Source: Roseivirga sp. UBA6052
Lineage (GTDB): Bacteria; Bacteroidota; Bacteroidia; Cytophagales; Cyclobacteriaceae
Reading direction: 5' to 3'
NCBI GenBank assembly: GCA_002427755.1
Contig: DIYO01000009.1
Span: 127,296 to 191,295, forward strand
DNA: 64,000 nt
Positions 17,619-27,487 of the stretch are shown here, piece by piece. Below the pieces are notes generated by a model. The model saw only the letters and a program-made list of their open reading frames with translations, made no database searches and was not told the DNA's origin. How positions within the stretch are numbered: position 1 is the first letter of the stretch; each line of letters begins with the position of its first letter. The translations under genes and the position numbers were made by a program.

Positions 17619-20078
17619 TTAGTCTAAGACAAATTTAACAGGGTTGGCCACTTTTTGATCAAGCAAGGCAATATCTAAGACTTCGTCTGCTTTCTCAACG
17701 AAATGGAATGTCAATCCTTTTACATATTGCGCATCAATCTCTTCGATATCCTTTTGATTACGCTTACTCAAGATAATCTCTTTGATACCTGCCCGTCTGG
17801 CAGCTAGAATTTTTTCTTTTATACCACCTACAGGTAATACATTACCTCTAAGCGTAATCTCACCCGTCATCGCTAGTTTATTTTTCACCTTTCGTTGTGT
17901 GAAAACAGATGCCAATGCGGTAAGCATAGTAATTCCGGCAGAAGGGCCATCTTTTGGAACTGCCCCGGCAGGAACGTGGACGTGCAAGTCGTATTTATCA
18001 AATACGCGATAGTCTATTCCCATCTCGTCTGCATTAGACTTTAAGTAAGAGATGGCCGCCATAGCTGACTCCTTCATAACATCACCCAATTGACCCGAAA
18101 GTGTCAACTTACCCTTACCGCGGCTAATACTCGATTCAATAAATAAAATCTCACCACCTACGGCTGTCCAAGCCAATCCTGTAACTACACCAGCCGACTT
18201 ATTGTCGCTGTACATTTCCTTATCAAAACGCTTACCTCCTAATACTTTCTCAATGTATTCAGGGGTCGCTTTTTTAGGGTACTCTTCTTCTAGAGCTATA
18301 GATTTAGCCACACTTCTTACTACAGAACCAATAACTCGCTCCAATCCTCTCACGCCAGACTCTCTCGTATATCCTTCTATGATGAATTGAATACTCTTTT
18401 TATCAAGGGAGAAGTCCTTCGGCTTTAAACCATGCTCAGTTTTCTGCTTAGGAATCAAATGGCGTTTAGCGATTTCGATCTTCTCTTCAATAGTATAACC
18501 AGAAACCTCAATAATTTCCATACGGTCTCTCAACGCAGGTTGAATGGTATCTAAAGAGTTAGCTGTGGCTATGAATAGAACTTTAGAAAGGTCGTATTCA
18601 ACTTCTAAATAGTTATCCGTAAACTCATGGTTCTGTTCTGGGTCTAAAACCTCAAGCAAGGCAGAAGATGGGTCTCCTCTAAAATTAGAGTTCACCTTAT
18701 CTATTTCATCCAATACGAATACCGGATTAGACGTCTTAGCCTTTTTGATATTCTGGATCACCTTACCGGGCATAGCGCCTATGTAGGTTTTCCTGTGTCC
18801 TCTTATCTCAGCTTCGTCATGAACCCCACCAAGTGACATTCTGACATATTGTCTTCCGAGAGCCTTAGCAATTGATCTACCTAATGATGTTTTACCAACA
18901 CCCGGAGGACCGTATAAACATAGAATCGGTCCTTTTAAATCGTTCTTTAACTTAAGCACCGCTAAGTATTCCAGAATACGATCCTTAACTTTTTCAAGCC
19001 CATAATGATCATCCTCTAATACCTTTTTAGCACGCTTTAGATCCAGGTCATCTTCTGAGTAATCTGCCCATGGTAACTCAACCATCAGCTCTGCATAATT
19101 CATGGCTACTGGATATTCTGCAGCCATTTGATTCATGCGTAAAATCTTATCTAATTCTTTATTAAAGTGCTTGTCAACTTTTTCAGGCCAGTTCTTTTCA
19201 GCACCTTTTTTCCTAAGTTCTTCAACCTCTTGTTCTGGGCCACCATCACCTAACTCCGTCTGAAGAACCTTCATTTGTTGACGCAAGAAATAGTCGCGCT
19301 GCTGAGCATCTATATCAGAATGCACTTTGCTTTGAATCTCCTGCTTTAACTCAAGCATTTGGACTTCCTTCATAAGATGCTGAAGCAATTTGGTGGCTCT
19401 TTCAACACCATCATTCACTTCTAATAGAGCCTGCTTTTCCTTTGGCTCGGCATTAATGTTAGATGATAGAAAATGTACCAAAAAGCTCGGCTTTTCAATG
19501 TTTTCTAAGGCCACCTGTGCTTCCTTAGGAATCTCAGGGTTTAATGTCATGATGCGATTGGCAGCATCTCTTATCGATTGAATCAGTGCCTTATTTTCTT
19601 TATTGAGCCTTTTAGGAAAATTCTCTTCTAAATAGGACACCTTGGCTTTTAGGAAAGGTGAATTCTGGGTAAACTCCTCTACTTGAAAACGCTGTTTCCC
19701 TTGTACAATGATGGTGGTGTTTCCATCAGGTAAAACAAGCATTTTAACAATCTTGGCAACCGTTCCTACCTTGAATAATTCACTAGTCGAAGGGTCATCT
19801 ACCTGAGGATTCTCCTGCGTAAGAACCCCAATAATTTTATCCCCTTTATGTGCTTGCTTTACCACCTTAATAGACTTCTGTCTGCCTACTGTGATTGGAA
19901 TTAAAACACCGGGAAATAATACTGTATTTCTAACAGCCAAAATGGGCAACTCATCGGGGAGGTCGGTTAGTTTTTGATCGTCCTCATCGGGTGCGATCAT
20001 CTGAATGAATTCACCTCCTTCTTCCTCGCTTAACTCTGCCGCCAAAATTGAACTGATTGTATTTCTATCTATCTTCAT
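17619..20078 (-). CDS. lon: ATP-dependent protease Lon
   Basis: Cytosolic AAA+ serine protease, 819 residues. Order: N-terminal substrate domain beginning LPILAVRNTVLFPGV (45-59), a long coiled-coil linker (about 220-330), ATPase with Walker A GPPGVGKT (390-397) and Walker B VFVLDEID, and a peptidase domain with catalytic Ser713 in KDGPSAG and Lys754 in GGIKEK. The N-terminus has a ~40-residue acidic extension common in Bacteroidota. It heads the lon-porQ-hslU operon. No exact -7 box is visible upstream. Confidence 0.98.
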   Translation of the reverse strand: MKIDRNTISSILAAELSEEEGGEFIQMIAPDEDDQKLTDLPDELPILAVRNTVLFPGVLIPITVGRQKSIKVVKQAHKGDKIIGVLTQENPQVDDPSTSELFKVGTVAKIVKMLVLPDGNTTIIVQGKQRFQVEEFTQNSPFLKAKVSYLEENFPKRLNKENKALIQSIRDAANRIMTLNPEIPKEAQVALENIEKPSFLVHFLSSNINAEPKEKQALLEVNDGVERATKLLQHLMKEVQMLELKQEIQSKVHSDIDAQQRDYFLRQQMKVLQTELGDGGPEQEVEELRKKGAEKNWPEKVDKHFNKELDKILRMNQMAAEYPVAMNYAELMVELPWADYSEDDLDLKRAKKVLEDDHYGLEKVKDRILEYLAVLKLKNDLKGPILCLYGPPGVGKTSLGRSIAKALGRQYVRMSLGGVHDEAEIRGHRKTYIGAMPGKVIQNIKKAKTSNPVFVLDEIDKVNSNFRGDPSSALLEVLDPEQNHEFTDNYLEVEYDLSKVLFIATANSLDTIQPALRDRMEIIEVSGYTIEEKIEIAKRHLIPKQKTEHGLKPKDFSLDKKSIQFIIEGYTRESGVRGLERVIGSVVRSVAKSIALEEEYPKKATPEYIEKVLGGKRFDKEMYSDNKSAGVVTGLAWTAVGGEILFIESSISRGKGKLTLSGQLGDVMKESAMAAISYLKSNADEMGIDYRVFDKYDLHVHVPAGAVPKDGPSAGITMLTALASVFTQRKVKNKLAMTGEITLRGNVLPVGGIKEKILAARRAGIKEIILSKRNQKDIEEIDAQYVKGLTFHFVEKADEVLDIALLDQKVANPVKFVLD

Positions 20079-20240
20079 ATATGTGTCATTCTGGCATCTA
20101 AAACCAGAAATTTTGAGCGTTGCCTATATTGCAACTGTTATGCCAAAGCAATTCTTGGCAGTATGCGCATATTTATTATGATGAATAAATCTCGTATCTT
20201 ACTTCTTGATACTTTCACCAACGCATTCATCAATAAAACC

Positions 20241-22241
20241 ATGGTCAAGCGGAATATCATATTCTTGATAGCCATCATTTGCTGGATTCCTTCAGCCCAT
20301 GGACAGTTCTTTAAAAAGAAATCTAAACGCAACGCCAAAAAGCTAGAGCTTAAATCTGATACCGTCAAAATAGATATCACAGACCTTAAATTCACTAACA
20401 TAGATCAGGATCCTACTTACATCAATGAAAAACTTCAGAAGAAAGTAGAAAAACTAGACAGGGAGAGAAATTGGGAAGAACTTTATCCTGTGCTTAAAGA
20501 ATACGTTTCCAAGTTTGGAACATTGAACTTCGCTCATCAGACCTATTATATATGGAGACTTGCCAAGCTCACTGAGATTTTCGCCTCTCCCGAAGATGCT
20601 AAACCACTCTATGCCATGGTGCTCAAACATCATCGCAGAGGCCTTGATATTCCAGCGATTCTCGCCCGTTACGATTCACTGGATAGAAATAAGAAACAAT
20701 ACTACGTACCACTAGAATACTATTACGATCTGGTTGATTTTAGAAGACAGGTAGACACACTCATACCACCTAGAGGGGTGCTCACCAGTATGGGAGAAAT
20801 GGTTAATTCAGATTGGGAAGATTATGCCCCTATTGTATCGAAAAATGATTCGGTACTAATCTTCACCTCAAAGCGTAACTCGGTAAACACTGGTATTAAT
20901 AAATATATCAATGAAGACATTTTTGTCACGAGCTTGAAAGGTAATGGCTGGGGAGAGGCCAAAATGTTTGAGAAGGTCAACACTCGGTATAATGAAGGCT
21001 CCGGTTATTTAACAAAAGATGGTAAGACCCTCTACTTCAGCAGGTGTGAGTCTCCTGACGGTTTAGGTAACTGTGATATCTACATGACCCATTATCAAGG
21101 CGATACATTGTGGACTGTTCCTGAAAACTTAGGTGAAAACATAAACTCAGATGGATGGGACTCTCATGTCACACTAAATGCTTCAGAAGACACTATGTAT
21201 TTTGCGTCTGATAGACGTGGTGGATTTGGCTTAGCAGACATTTATTATTCAACCAAAGGAGCTAAAGACAAATGGACAAAAGCCAGAAATTTAGGCCCCA
21301 TAATCAACACGAGAAACAACGAAGTCAGTCCATTCTACCATAGAGAATTTGATGTGCTTTACTTCAGTAGCAATGGACATCTACTGAACTTTGGCGACTA
21401 CGATATTTATAAATCCTATCGAGTAGATGGCACATTCTCTGAGCCTATCAACATTGGTCCATTGGTTAATGGCAAAGGCACTGAATTCTATTTTAGTATA
21501 GATCAAGCCTCTGACTATATATTTTATGCGCGTTCCGAGGAAGAGGAAAGCATGAAGAACCTCGACCTCTATTCATTTCCTTTGCCCATGGCAGGGCAGC
21601 CCTTAGCTACTACTCGCTTCTCGGGTAAGATTAGCATGATTACGGGAGAGATTCCTAAGAATGCCATTGTTTCTGTTATCGACTTAGACGAGGGCGTTGA
21701 AGTTGCTCCCAAGTTTGCAAGAGAGGACGGTACTTTTGAATTCGATTTAATCAATCAAAGAAACTACCTACTCATTGTACAAGGTGACGATTTCTTCAGA
21801 CTGGAAAAGCTGTTTTATCTTGATGGAGAAACTCAATATGAAGGTGTAGTTGAGCGAGTGGCTAGTAAAATCGAATTCTCAAGTTTGGAATTTGCCAATG
21901 GAAGCTGGGATATTCTTCCAAGTATGCACGAGGATCTTCAAAAAGTAATTGACTTCTTGATTGATCACCCTTCCTTTAGATTGAATATCTCGGGTCATAC
22001 TGATTCTAGTGGTAATGCAATGCTCAATCTAAAGTTATCGCAACAACGTGCGGATTCGATTAAGCGATACATCTTAGATAATAGCTTGATCAATCCACAG
22101 AGAATCTTTGCAATAGGCTATGGTAGCGAAATGCCGATTGTAAAAGACGAGCAAACAGACGAGGATCGAAAACTCAACCGTAGAGTTGAGTTTGAGATTT
22201 ATCGAGATCCGCCTAAAGACAATGGCCTAGGAAGCAATTAA
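20241..22241 (+). CDS. PorE-like envelope protein (TPR/PD40/CRD/OmpA)
   Basis: I place the start at ATG 20241, giving 666 residues and a clean signal peptide (MVKRNIIFLIAIICWI ... AHGQ); the frame is open from 20163. A helical, TPR-like N-terminal region (about 40-160) is followed by PD40 repeats (NSDWEDYAPIVSKNDSVLIF, GEGSGYLTKDGKTLYFS type), a carboxypeptidase-regulatory-like sandwich (SGKISMITGEIPKNAIVSV) and a C-terminal OmpA domain (NISGHTDSSGN, LSQQRADSIKRYI, NRRVEF) that binds peptidoglycan. This order and size match PorE, the T9SS protein tying the system to peptidoglycan, but many paralogs share it. The stop overlaps that of convergent rseP. Confidence 0.75.
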   Translation: MVKRNIIFLIAIICWIPSAHGQFFKKKSKRNAKKLELKSDTVKIDITDLKFTNIDQDPTYINEKLQKKVEKLDRERNWEELYPVLKEYVSKFGTLNFAHQTYYIWRLAKLTEIFASPEDAKPLYAMVLKHHRRGLDIPAILARYDSLDRNKKQYYVPLEYYYDLVDFRRQVDTLIPPRGVLTSMGEMVNSDWEDYAPIVSKNDSVLIFTSKRNSVNTGINKYINEDIFVTSLKGNGWGEAKMFEKVNTRYNEGSGYLTKDGKTLYFSRCESPDGLGNCDIYMTHYQGDTLWTVPENLGENINSDGWDSHVTLNASEDTMYFASDRRGGFGLADIYYSTKGAKDKWTKARNLGPIINTRNNEVSPFYHREFDVLYFSSNGHLLNFGDYDIYKSYRVDGTFSEPINIGPLVNGKGTEFYFSIDQASDYIFYARSEEEESMKNLDLYSFPLPMAGQPLATTRFSGKISMITGEIPKNAIVSVIDLDEGVEVAPKFAREDGTFEFDLINQRNYLLIVQGDDFFRLEKLFYLDGETQYEGVVERVASKIEFSSLEFANGSWDILPSMHEDLQKVIDFLIDHPSFRLNISGHTDSSGNAMLNLKLSQQRADSIKRYILDNSLINPQRIFAIGYGSEMPIVKDEQTDEDRKLNRRVEFEIYRDPPKDNGLGSN

Positions 22242-23572
22242 ATTCCAAAGAGTTTGAGAATGTCGTTTCCGAAAACGAAAACCATCAGACCTAGCAGTAT
22301 AATCATACCTACCTTCTGAGCGCCCTCTAAGAACTTATCTGATGGTGCACGACCAGAAACCATCTCGAACAGCAAGAACATTACGTGTCCTCCATCAAGC
22401 GCAGGAATAGGTAGCAGATTCATAAAAGCCAAAATCATTGAGATAAAAGCTGTTGTGTATAGGAACTGGCTCCAGTCCCAGGTTTTAGGGTAAAGCTCAA
22501 CTATGCCAATTGGCCCCATTAAACTTCTTGCAGAAACACCTCCCGTGAACATTTTACCAAGAGCTTTCGCATTAAGAATTACAAGATTAAATGCATCAGC
22601 AGTTCCGATACTCGCTGCCTCACCGAAGCTATAATCTACTCTCTCTGCTTGTATTAAAGAACCCATCTGAATTCCTATTGTAGAATCTGGTTTAACCAGT
22701 ACATCAATATCTAGAAGCTCTCCACCTCTTTCTACTTTCATTGGAACAGACTCACCAGCCATTTGTGCTAGCACATTAACCAACTGATCCCAGTAAGCGA
22801 TATCTGTACCAGCTACATTTTGAATTCTATCATTCTCTATGATACCGGCATTCTTGGCATTAGAATTTGCCTGATATTCAGGATCATTAGGGTATTTAAT
22901 CTGAAAAGGAATTCTTGGTCTTATAAAATTAACCTTGAACATCTTGTCTTGAGACATCTTATCCAAAAGCCCTTCCGGGATCTCAATTTTTAATGTCTGA
23001 CCATTTCTAGAAACAGTATAATAAGAATCAGAATCTAAGAAGAGTGCCGGATCTGAGAGTTCGCTCACCCTTTCATAATCCTCTCCATTGATATCTAGAA
23101 TGATATCGCCCGTTTGAAAACCAATTTCTTCACCATAAGCTAACGCCTCGATACCATTGGTCTTTACCACTTCACTTGGTACGTATACATCTCCATTAAT
23201 GAAGGTGAGAGAAACCATTGCAATTACACCAGCAATCACATTAACGATAATACCACCAAGCATCACAATCAATCTTTGCCATGCAGGCTTTGATCTAAAC
23301 TCCCATGGTTGAGGCTCTTGTGACAATTGTTCTTTGTCTAGAGACTCATCAATCATTCCCGAGATTTTCACAAAACCTCCTAGAGGAATGGCACCCAAGC
23401 CATACTCTGTTTCGCCTTTGCTAAAAGAAAATAAAGTTGGAGGGAAACCGATAAAGAACTTCTCCACTCTCATCCCAAACATTTTGGCGGTAAGCATATG
23501 ACCACCTTCATGTATCCCTACTAAAATTGATAGTGCCAACAACAGTTGGGCTATTTGTACAATGGTTTCCAT
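22238..23572 (-). CDS. rseP: RseP-type site-2 zinc metalloprotease
   Basis: Intramembrane protease that cleaves membrane-bound anti-sigma factors and signal-peptide remnants. The zinc motif HEGGH is at residues 21-25 in the first transmembrane segment; the second conserved motif NLLPIPALDGG is near the C-terminus. Two PDZ-like segments lie between. Length 444 fits. The start codon overlaps the stop of dxr (TAATG), so translation is coupled. This dxr-rseP pairing is conserved in many bacteria. Confidence 0.96.
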   Translation of the reverse strand: METIVQIAQLLLALSILVGIHEGGHMLTAKMFGMRVEKFFIGFPPTLFSFSKGETEYGLGAIPLGGFVKISGMIDESLDKEQLSQEPQPWEFRSKPAWQRLIVMLGGIIVNVIAGVIAMVSLTFINGDVYVPSEVVKTNGIEALAYGEEIGFQTGDIILDINGEDYERVSELSDPALFLDSDSYYTVSRNGQTLKIEIPEGLLDKMSQDKMFKVNFIRPRIPFQIKYPNDPEYQANSNAKNAGIIENDRIQNVAGTDIAYWDQLVNVLAQMAGESVPMKVERGGELLDIDVLVKPDSTIGIQMGSLIQAERVDYSFGEAASIGTADAFNLVILNAKALGKMFTGGVSARSLMGPIGIVELYPKTWDWSQFLYTTAFISMILAFMNLLPIPALDGGHVMFLLFEMVSGRAPSDKFLEGAQKVGMIILLGLMVFVFGNDILKLFGI

Positions 23573-24729
23573 TAAATATTGTAAGCGTTTGCTATTTCTC
23601 TTGTTTCAGTGTCCGTTAAGACATAATCCTCATACGTTGGCTTTTGAATAAAGGATGTCTTTTTCATGCAATGTTCTACCAAATCAGACATTTCTAAGAA
23701 GCCTACCTCATCTTTGAGGAATTTACTCACGGCAATTTCATTCGCAGCGTTCAAAATACATGGCATATTCCCACCTTTTCTCATAGCTTCGAAGGAAAGC
23801 GCAAGATTACGAAAAGTTTCTGTATCTGGCTGCTCAAATGTTAAAGAAGGATAATCTAAAAAGTTGAACCTCGGAAAGTTAGATTTTAATCGGTTAGGAT
23901 AACCGAGGGCATACTGTATGGGAAGCTTCATATCCGGCAAACCCATCTGAGCCTTCATACTACCATCTTCAAACTGTACAATAGAATGAATAATCGATTG
24001 AGGATGTACGATTACTTCAATCTGATCCATGCTCAGTCCGAAAAGCCATTTGGCCTCAATCACCTCAAGTCCTTTATTCATTAAAGAAGCCGAATCGATA
24101 GTAATCTTGGCACCCATATCCCAATTAGGGTGCTTTAGTGCTTGTTCTTTTTTGGCATTCGCTAAATCGGCCCTTGTCTTTCCTCTAAAAGGCCCACCGG
24201 AAGCCGTCAGAATTATCTTCTCAATCGGGTTATGAAACTCTCCTACCAAACATTGGAAAATTGCAGAATGCTCAGAGTCTACCGGGTATATGTTAACTCC
24301 CTTTTCTTTAGCTAAATGCGTTATTAACTCTCCCGCTACAACAAGTGTCTCTTTATTAGCGAGGGCAATATGTTTACCACTTTCAATTGCCTTGATGGTA
24401 GGTTTTAAACCCGCATACCCCACCAATGCGGTAAGTACCATATCAATGGAATCCATTTCTACCACAGAAGCTAAGGCATCCGCACCCGCATATACTTTAA
24501 TGTCATGAGAATCTAGCGCATTGAATAGCTGATCATATAGTGCTTCATTTCCTATAACCACTACATTAGGTTTGAACTTTTGGGCCTGCTCAATTAGAAG
24601 GTTTGCGCTATTCATTGCAGTGAGCACTTCAACTACAAATTGGTCTGAATTGGCTTCAATTACTTCAAGTGCTTGTGTTCCTATAGAGCCTGTAGACCCT
24701 AGGATAGCAATGTGTTTCTTCTCTGACAA
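23572..24729 (-). CDS. dxr: 1-deoxy-D-xylulose 5-phosphate reductoisomerase
   Basis: NADPH-dependent second enzyme of the MEP isoprenoid pathway, 385 residues. The NADPH motif GSTGSIGTQ is at 11-19; the catalytic region shows VDSEHSAIFQ, ASGGPFRG, NWDMGAKITIDSA and NKGLEVIEA. The start must be TTG at 24729: no in-frame ATG lies between the upstream stop and the GSTGSIG motif. It is the first gene of the dxr-rseP operon and has a well-formed promoter at 24803-24833. Confidence 0.97.
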   Translation of the reverse strand: MSEKKHIAILGSTGSIGTQALEVIEANSDQFVVEVLTAMNSANLLIEQAQKFKPNVVVIGNEALYDQLFNALDSHDIKVYAGADALASVVEMDSIDMVLTALVGYAGLKPTIKAIESGKHIALANKETLVVAGELITHLAKEKGVNIYPVDSEHSAIFQCLVGEFHNPIEKIILTASGGPFRGKTRADLANAKKEQALKHPNWDMGAKITIDSASLMNKGLEVIEAKWLFGLSMDQIEVIVHPQSIIHSIVQFEDGSMKAQMGLPDMKLPIQYALGYPNRLKSNFPRFNFLDYPSLTFEQPDTETFRNLALSFEAMRKGGNMPCILNAANEIAVSKFLKDEVGFLEMSDLVEHCMKKTSFIQKPTYEDYVLTDTETREIANAYNI

Positions 24730-24802
24730 AATATTGAATGCTTTAGCTTAATAACTCATGAAACCGAGAATGGATTTGAAATGAGCGATTTTTATGGCTT
24801 CG

Positions 24803-24833
24803 CAAATTTATAGGTTTTTAAAAGGCCTACAAA
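24803..24833 (-). promoter_or_regulatory. complete Bacteroidota-type promoter of dxr-rseP
   Basis: On the minus strand: TTTG (24833-24830), 19-base spacer, then TAAATTTG (24810-24803). This matches the -33/-7 consensus with usual spacing. The expected leader is about 65 bases. Confidence 0.65.
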
Positions 24834-24922
24834 TGCATCCTGTACGTTGATAAACCCTTATTGCAAAAATGGGTTTTAACCTTAATTAACAGCGATTAGA
24901 AACCCGATTTCTGGAGAGCGCG

Positions 24923-24930
24923 TATGTTTG
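24923..24930 (+). promoter_or_regulatory. -7 promoter element of the HtrA gene
   Basis: TATGTTTG, an exact TAnnTTTG match. Transcription would start near 24937, which makes the ATG at 24939 too close and favours ATG 24990 as the protein start. Confidence 0.55.
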
Positions 24931-24989
24931 AATAAGTCTTGATCTTTCTATCGAGACATTTGATTTCATTCAAGATAAGTTTAGAGCAT

Positions 24990-26471
24990 ATGAAGTTGAA
25001 GAGTAAGTTATCTATTGTTGGATTGGCATTTTTAAGTGGATTAGCAGGAGCCTTTGTGTTTTTGGCATTCATTGCACCAAATCCAGTTACTGAAGTAATT
25101 AGAGAAGTTCCGGCTCAAGTAGAGCAAACCAGCTATACCAATAGCGCCTACAATAATGCCGTTATCAATAGTGTTGATTTTAGAGAAGCAGCCGAAGCTT
25201 CTGTACATTCTGTAGTTTATGTAAAAAACATTCAAAGAAGTAGAAGAAATCAGAGTTACTTCGAAATGATCTTCGGGGGTAGACAAGGTGGAAACAATGA
25301 TGGAGTTGCCATAGGATCAGGTTCAGGTGTAATCTATTCTTCTGACGGTTATATCATTACTAATAACCACGTAATAAAAGGAGCAGATGCCATTGAAATC
25401 CAACACGAGAAAAGAACTTATAGAGCCAAGCTGGTAGGTACAGATCCTAAAATGGATATCGCTGTGCTAAAAATTGACGCTCAAAATTTACCTGCCATCG
25501 ATATAGCAAAAAGTAGCGATGTAAGAGTTGGTGACTGGGTGCTAGCCGTTGGTAATCCTTTCAATCTTACCTCTACTGTAACTGCCGGTATTGTAAGTGC
25601 TATTGGCAGCTCCGCAAATTCGGTGAGAGAAAACTTCCCAATTGAATTATACATACAAACAGATGCTGCCATTAATCCTGGCAACAGTGGTGGTGCCTTA
25701 GTAAATACTTATGGTGAACTAGTAGGTATTAATACATCCATTATATCAAGAACAGGTTCTTATGCGGGTTATGGGTTTGCCGTTCCCTCGGATATTGTGG
25801 TTAAAATCGTTGAGGATCTAAAAAAATACCGAGTGGTACAAAAAGCCTATACTGGTGCTGAGGTAGAAGAAATTGACGAAGCATTGGCGAAGGAATATGG
25901 TATTAATAACCTAGAGGGCGTTTTTGTCAACTCCATAAGAAGAAGTGGTGCAGCAGATAAAGCCGGACTAGAACCAGGTGACGTTGTAAGACGCATTAAT
26001 AACAGAGAAGTACTATCAAAAGCGAGTTTCGATGAAATCATTAATGCTAAATCACCAGGCGATGAGGTAACCCTACAGTACGTTAGAAATAACCGCACCT
26101 ATGAAACCTCTCTAACCTTAGAGAATATATTAGGTAACACGAATATTCTCGACCGTGACAATTCATTGGATGAGGATGACATCTACTTCTCAGACTATTT
26201 AGGAGCTCAATTCCGAAATCTCACGAATAGCGAGAAAGAAGAACTGGGAACAAAGTATGGCGCACTGATCACTAAAATTGATCAACGAAGAGGTTTCTTC
26301 AGAAAACTTAATGATATCGCTGAGGGTGAAATAATACTTGCAGTTAACGGAAGGTATGTTGCTAGCCCGAAAGGCCTCGCAAGATATATAGAGGATTATT
26401 ATGGCAGAATCTACTTCGATATAATCGATGAAACAGGAAACAAAAGACGAGAAACCTACAGATTCAATTAA
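24990..26471 (+). CDS. periplasmic serine protease/chaperone, HtrA (DegP/DegQ) family
   Basis: Trypsin-like envelope quality-control protease with a signal anchor (LSIVGLAFLSGLAGAFVFLA) and 493 residues from ATG 24990. The catalytic triad is visible: His127 in TNNHVI, Asp156 in KMDIAVLKI and Ser233 in NPGNSGGAL. Two PDZ domains follow; the first is clear (GVFVNSIRRSGAADKAGLEPGD), the second diverged near the C-terminus. The start choice rests on the signal sequence and on the promoter at 24923. It ends at a strong bidirectional terminator shared with the convergent araC gene. Together with lon, hslU and rseP nearby it makes a proteostasis-rich segment. Confidence 0.95.
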   Translation: MKLKSKLSIVGLAFLSGLAGAFVFLAFIAPNPVTEVIREVPAQVEQTSYTNSAYNNAVINSVDFREAAEASVHSVVYVKNIQRSRRNQSYFEMIFGGRQGGNNDGVAIGSGSGVIYSSDGYIITNNHVIKGADAIEIQHEKRTYRAKLVGTDPKMDIAVLKIDAQNLPAIDIAKSSDVRVGDWVLAVGNPFNLTSTVTAGIVSAIGSSANSVRENFPIELYIQTDAAINPGNSGGALVNTYGELVGINTSIISRTGSYAGYGFAVPSDIVVKIVEDLKKYRVVQKAYTGAEVEEIDEALAKEYGINNLEGVFVNSIRRSGAADKAGLEPGDVVRRINNREVLSKASFDEIINAKSPGDEVTLQYVRNNRTYETSLTLENILGNTNILDRDNSLDEDDIYFSDYLGAQFRNLTNSEKEELGTKYGALITKIDQRRGFFRKLNDIAEGEIILAVNGRYVASPKGLARYIEDYYGRIYFDIIDETGNKRRETYRFN

Positions 26472-26476
26472 AAGAC

Positions 26477-26500
26477 AAAGCCCCTTCATGGGGCTTTTTT
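26477..26500. terminator. bidirectional intrinsic terminator
   Basis: Stem AAAGCCCC/GGGGCTTT with loop TTCAT, followed by six T on the plus strand and by TTTGTCTTTT on the minus strand. It sits between the convergent HtrA and AraC genes. Confidence 0.9.
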
Positions 26501-26501
26501 A

Positions 26502-27398
26502 TTATTCAACTATAATATTTTTGAACTCTTTTCTATAAGCTGAAGGACTCTTACCTGTAAACTCTTTAAAAAGCTTATTAAAGTGAGAGAAGTTATTGAA
26601 ACCACTTTCAAAACTAACTTCAGTAATTGGTAGTGAGGTCTCGGCTAGCAGTTTACTTGCATGAACTACCCTGTATTCATTTACAAACTTGGTAAAGGTT
26701 TTTCGAGAGATCTTTTTAAAATATCTACAGAATGCCGGCACCGTCATACTCACCTCATCGGATATATCCTCAAGCGCGATGTGCTCTTTAAAGTTCTCTC
26801 TGATGTAATCGTAGATATCATTCATCCGATCATTTTCCTTCGTATCAACTGCCATGGCCACTCCATCAGCATTTAATACTTTATATTCATCCGTAGTGGC
26901 CAAATCATTAAGTACATCTATCAAACCCATTAGTCGGCCAAAGTGATCTGTCCAGGCAAGGCTTTCAATCTTACTCCCTATTTTATGTTTAGCATCTCCG
27001 GTAAAGGCTAGCCCCTTCTTAGAAAGCTCTAACAAACGTTTCACATTTGCCATTTCTGGAGTCTGAAAGAAACCTTCACCCAAGAAGTCTTCCTTAAATT
27101 GAATAACCGTCTCCGATTCGTTGCCCGAGAGTCTATTTGTAAATCCATAATGCGGTAAGTACGCACCCATGAGAATGAGCTCTCCATCATTAAAATAAGA
27201 TAGATGCTTACCTATGTGCCTTTTCCCCGACCCATCGTTTACATATACCAACTCCAATTCCGGATGAAAGTGCCAGTTGGCTAAGTCGTTCTCGCATTTG
27301 TCAGCATACCTTCTTACCAAAAAGCTGCTACCGATAGCAGGATTGATCTGCTCTAGCTTTGGTGATTTAGAAATATTGCTCGTTTCCATCGCATCCAT
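26502..27398 (-). CDS. AraC-family transcriptional regulator
   Basis: A 298-residue regulator with an N-terminal cupin-like sensor domain (NWHFHPELELVYVNDGSG and HYGFTNRL regions) and a C-terminal pair of helix-turn-helix motifs (HIALEDISDEVSMTVPAFCR, then ITEVSFESGFNNFSHFNKLF and FTGKSPSAYRKEF). The sensor resembles those of sugar-responsive AraC regulators; the ligand is unknown. The intergenic region to the divergent secreted-protein gene holds a direct repeat overlapping its own -7 box, suggesting autoregulation and control of that neighbour. Confidence 0.92.
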   Translation of the reverse strand: MDAMETSNISKSPKLEQINPAIGSSFLVRRYADKCENDLANWHFHPELELVYVNDGSGKRHIGKHLSYFNDGELILMGAYLPHYGFTNRLSGNESETVIQFKEDFLGEGFFQTPEMANVKRLLELSKKGLAFTGDAKHKIGSKIESLAWTDHFGRLMGLIDVLNDLATTDEYKVLNADGVAMAVDTKENDRMNDIYDYIRENFKEHIALEDISDEVSMTVPAFCRYFKKISRKTFTKFVNEYRVVHASKLLAETSLPITEVSFESGFNNFSHFNKLFKEFTGKSPSAYRKEFKNIIVE

Positions 27399-27435
27399 AA
27401 CCGAAATTAAAAAATATGGTTCCCATTTAGCTATA

Positions 27436-27487
27436 CAAAATTAACCCAAATATGCTCAATTTTAACACTTCAATGAAATTAACCCAA
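27436..27487. promoter_or_regulatory. candidate AraC operator: direct repeat over the araC promoter
   Basis: AAATTAACCCAA occurs at 27438-27449 and again at 27476-27487 (38 bases start to start). The first copy overlaps a minus-strand -7 box TAATTTTG (27443-27436). A looser inverted repeat (TATGCT ... AGCATA, 27451-27508) spans the same area. AraC proteins usually bind direct repeats, so this is a likely operator. Confidence 0.5.
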
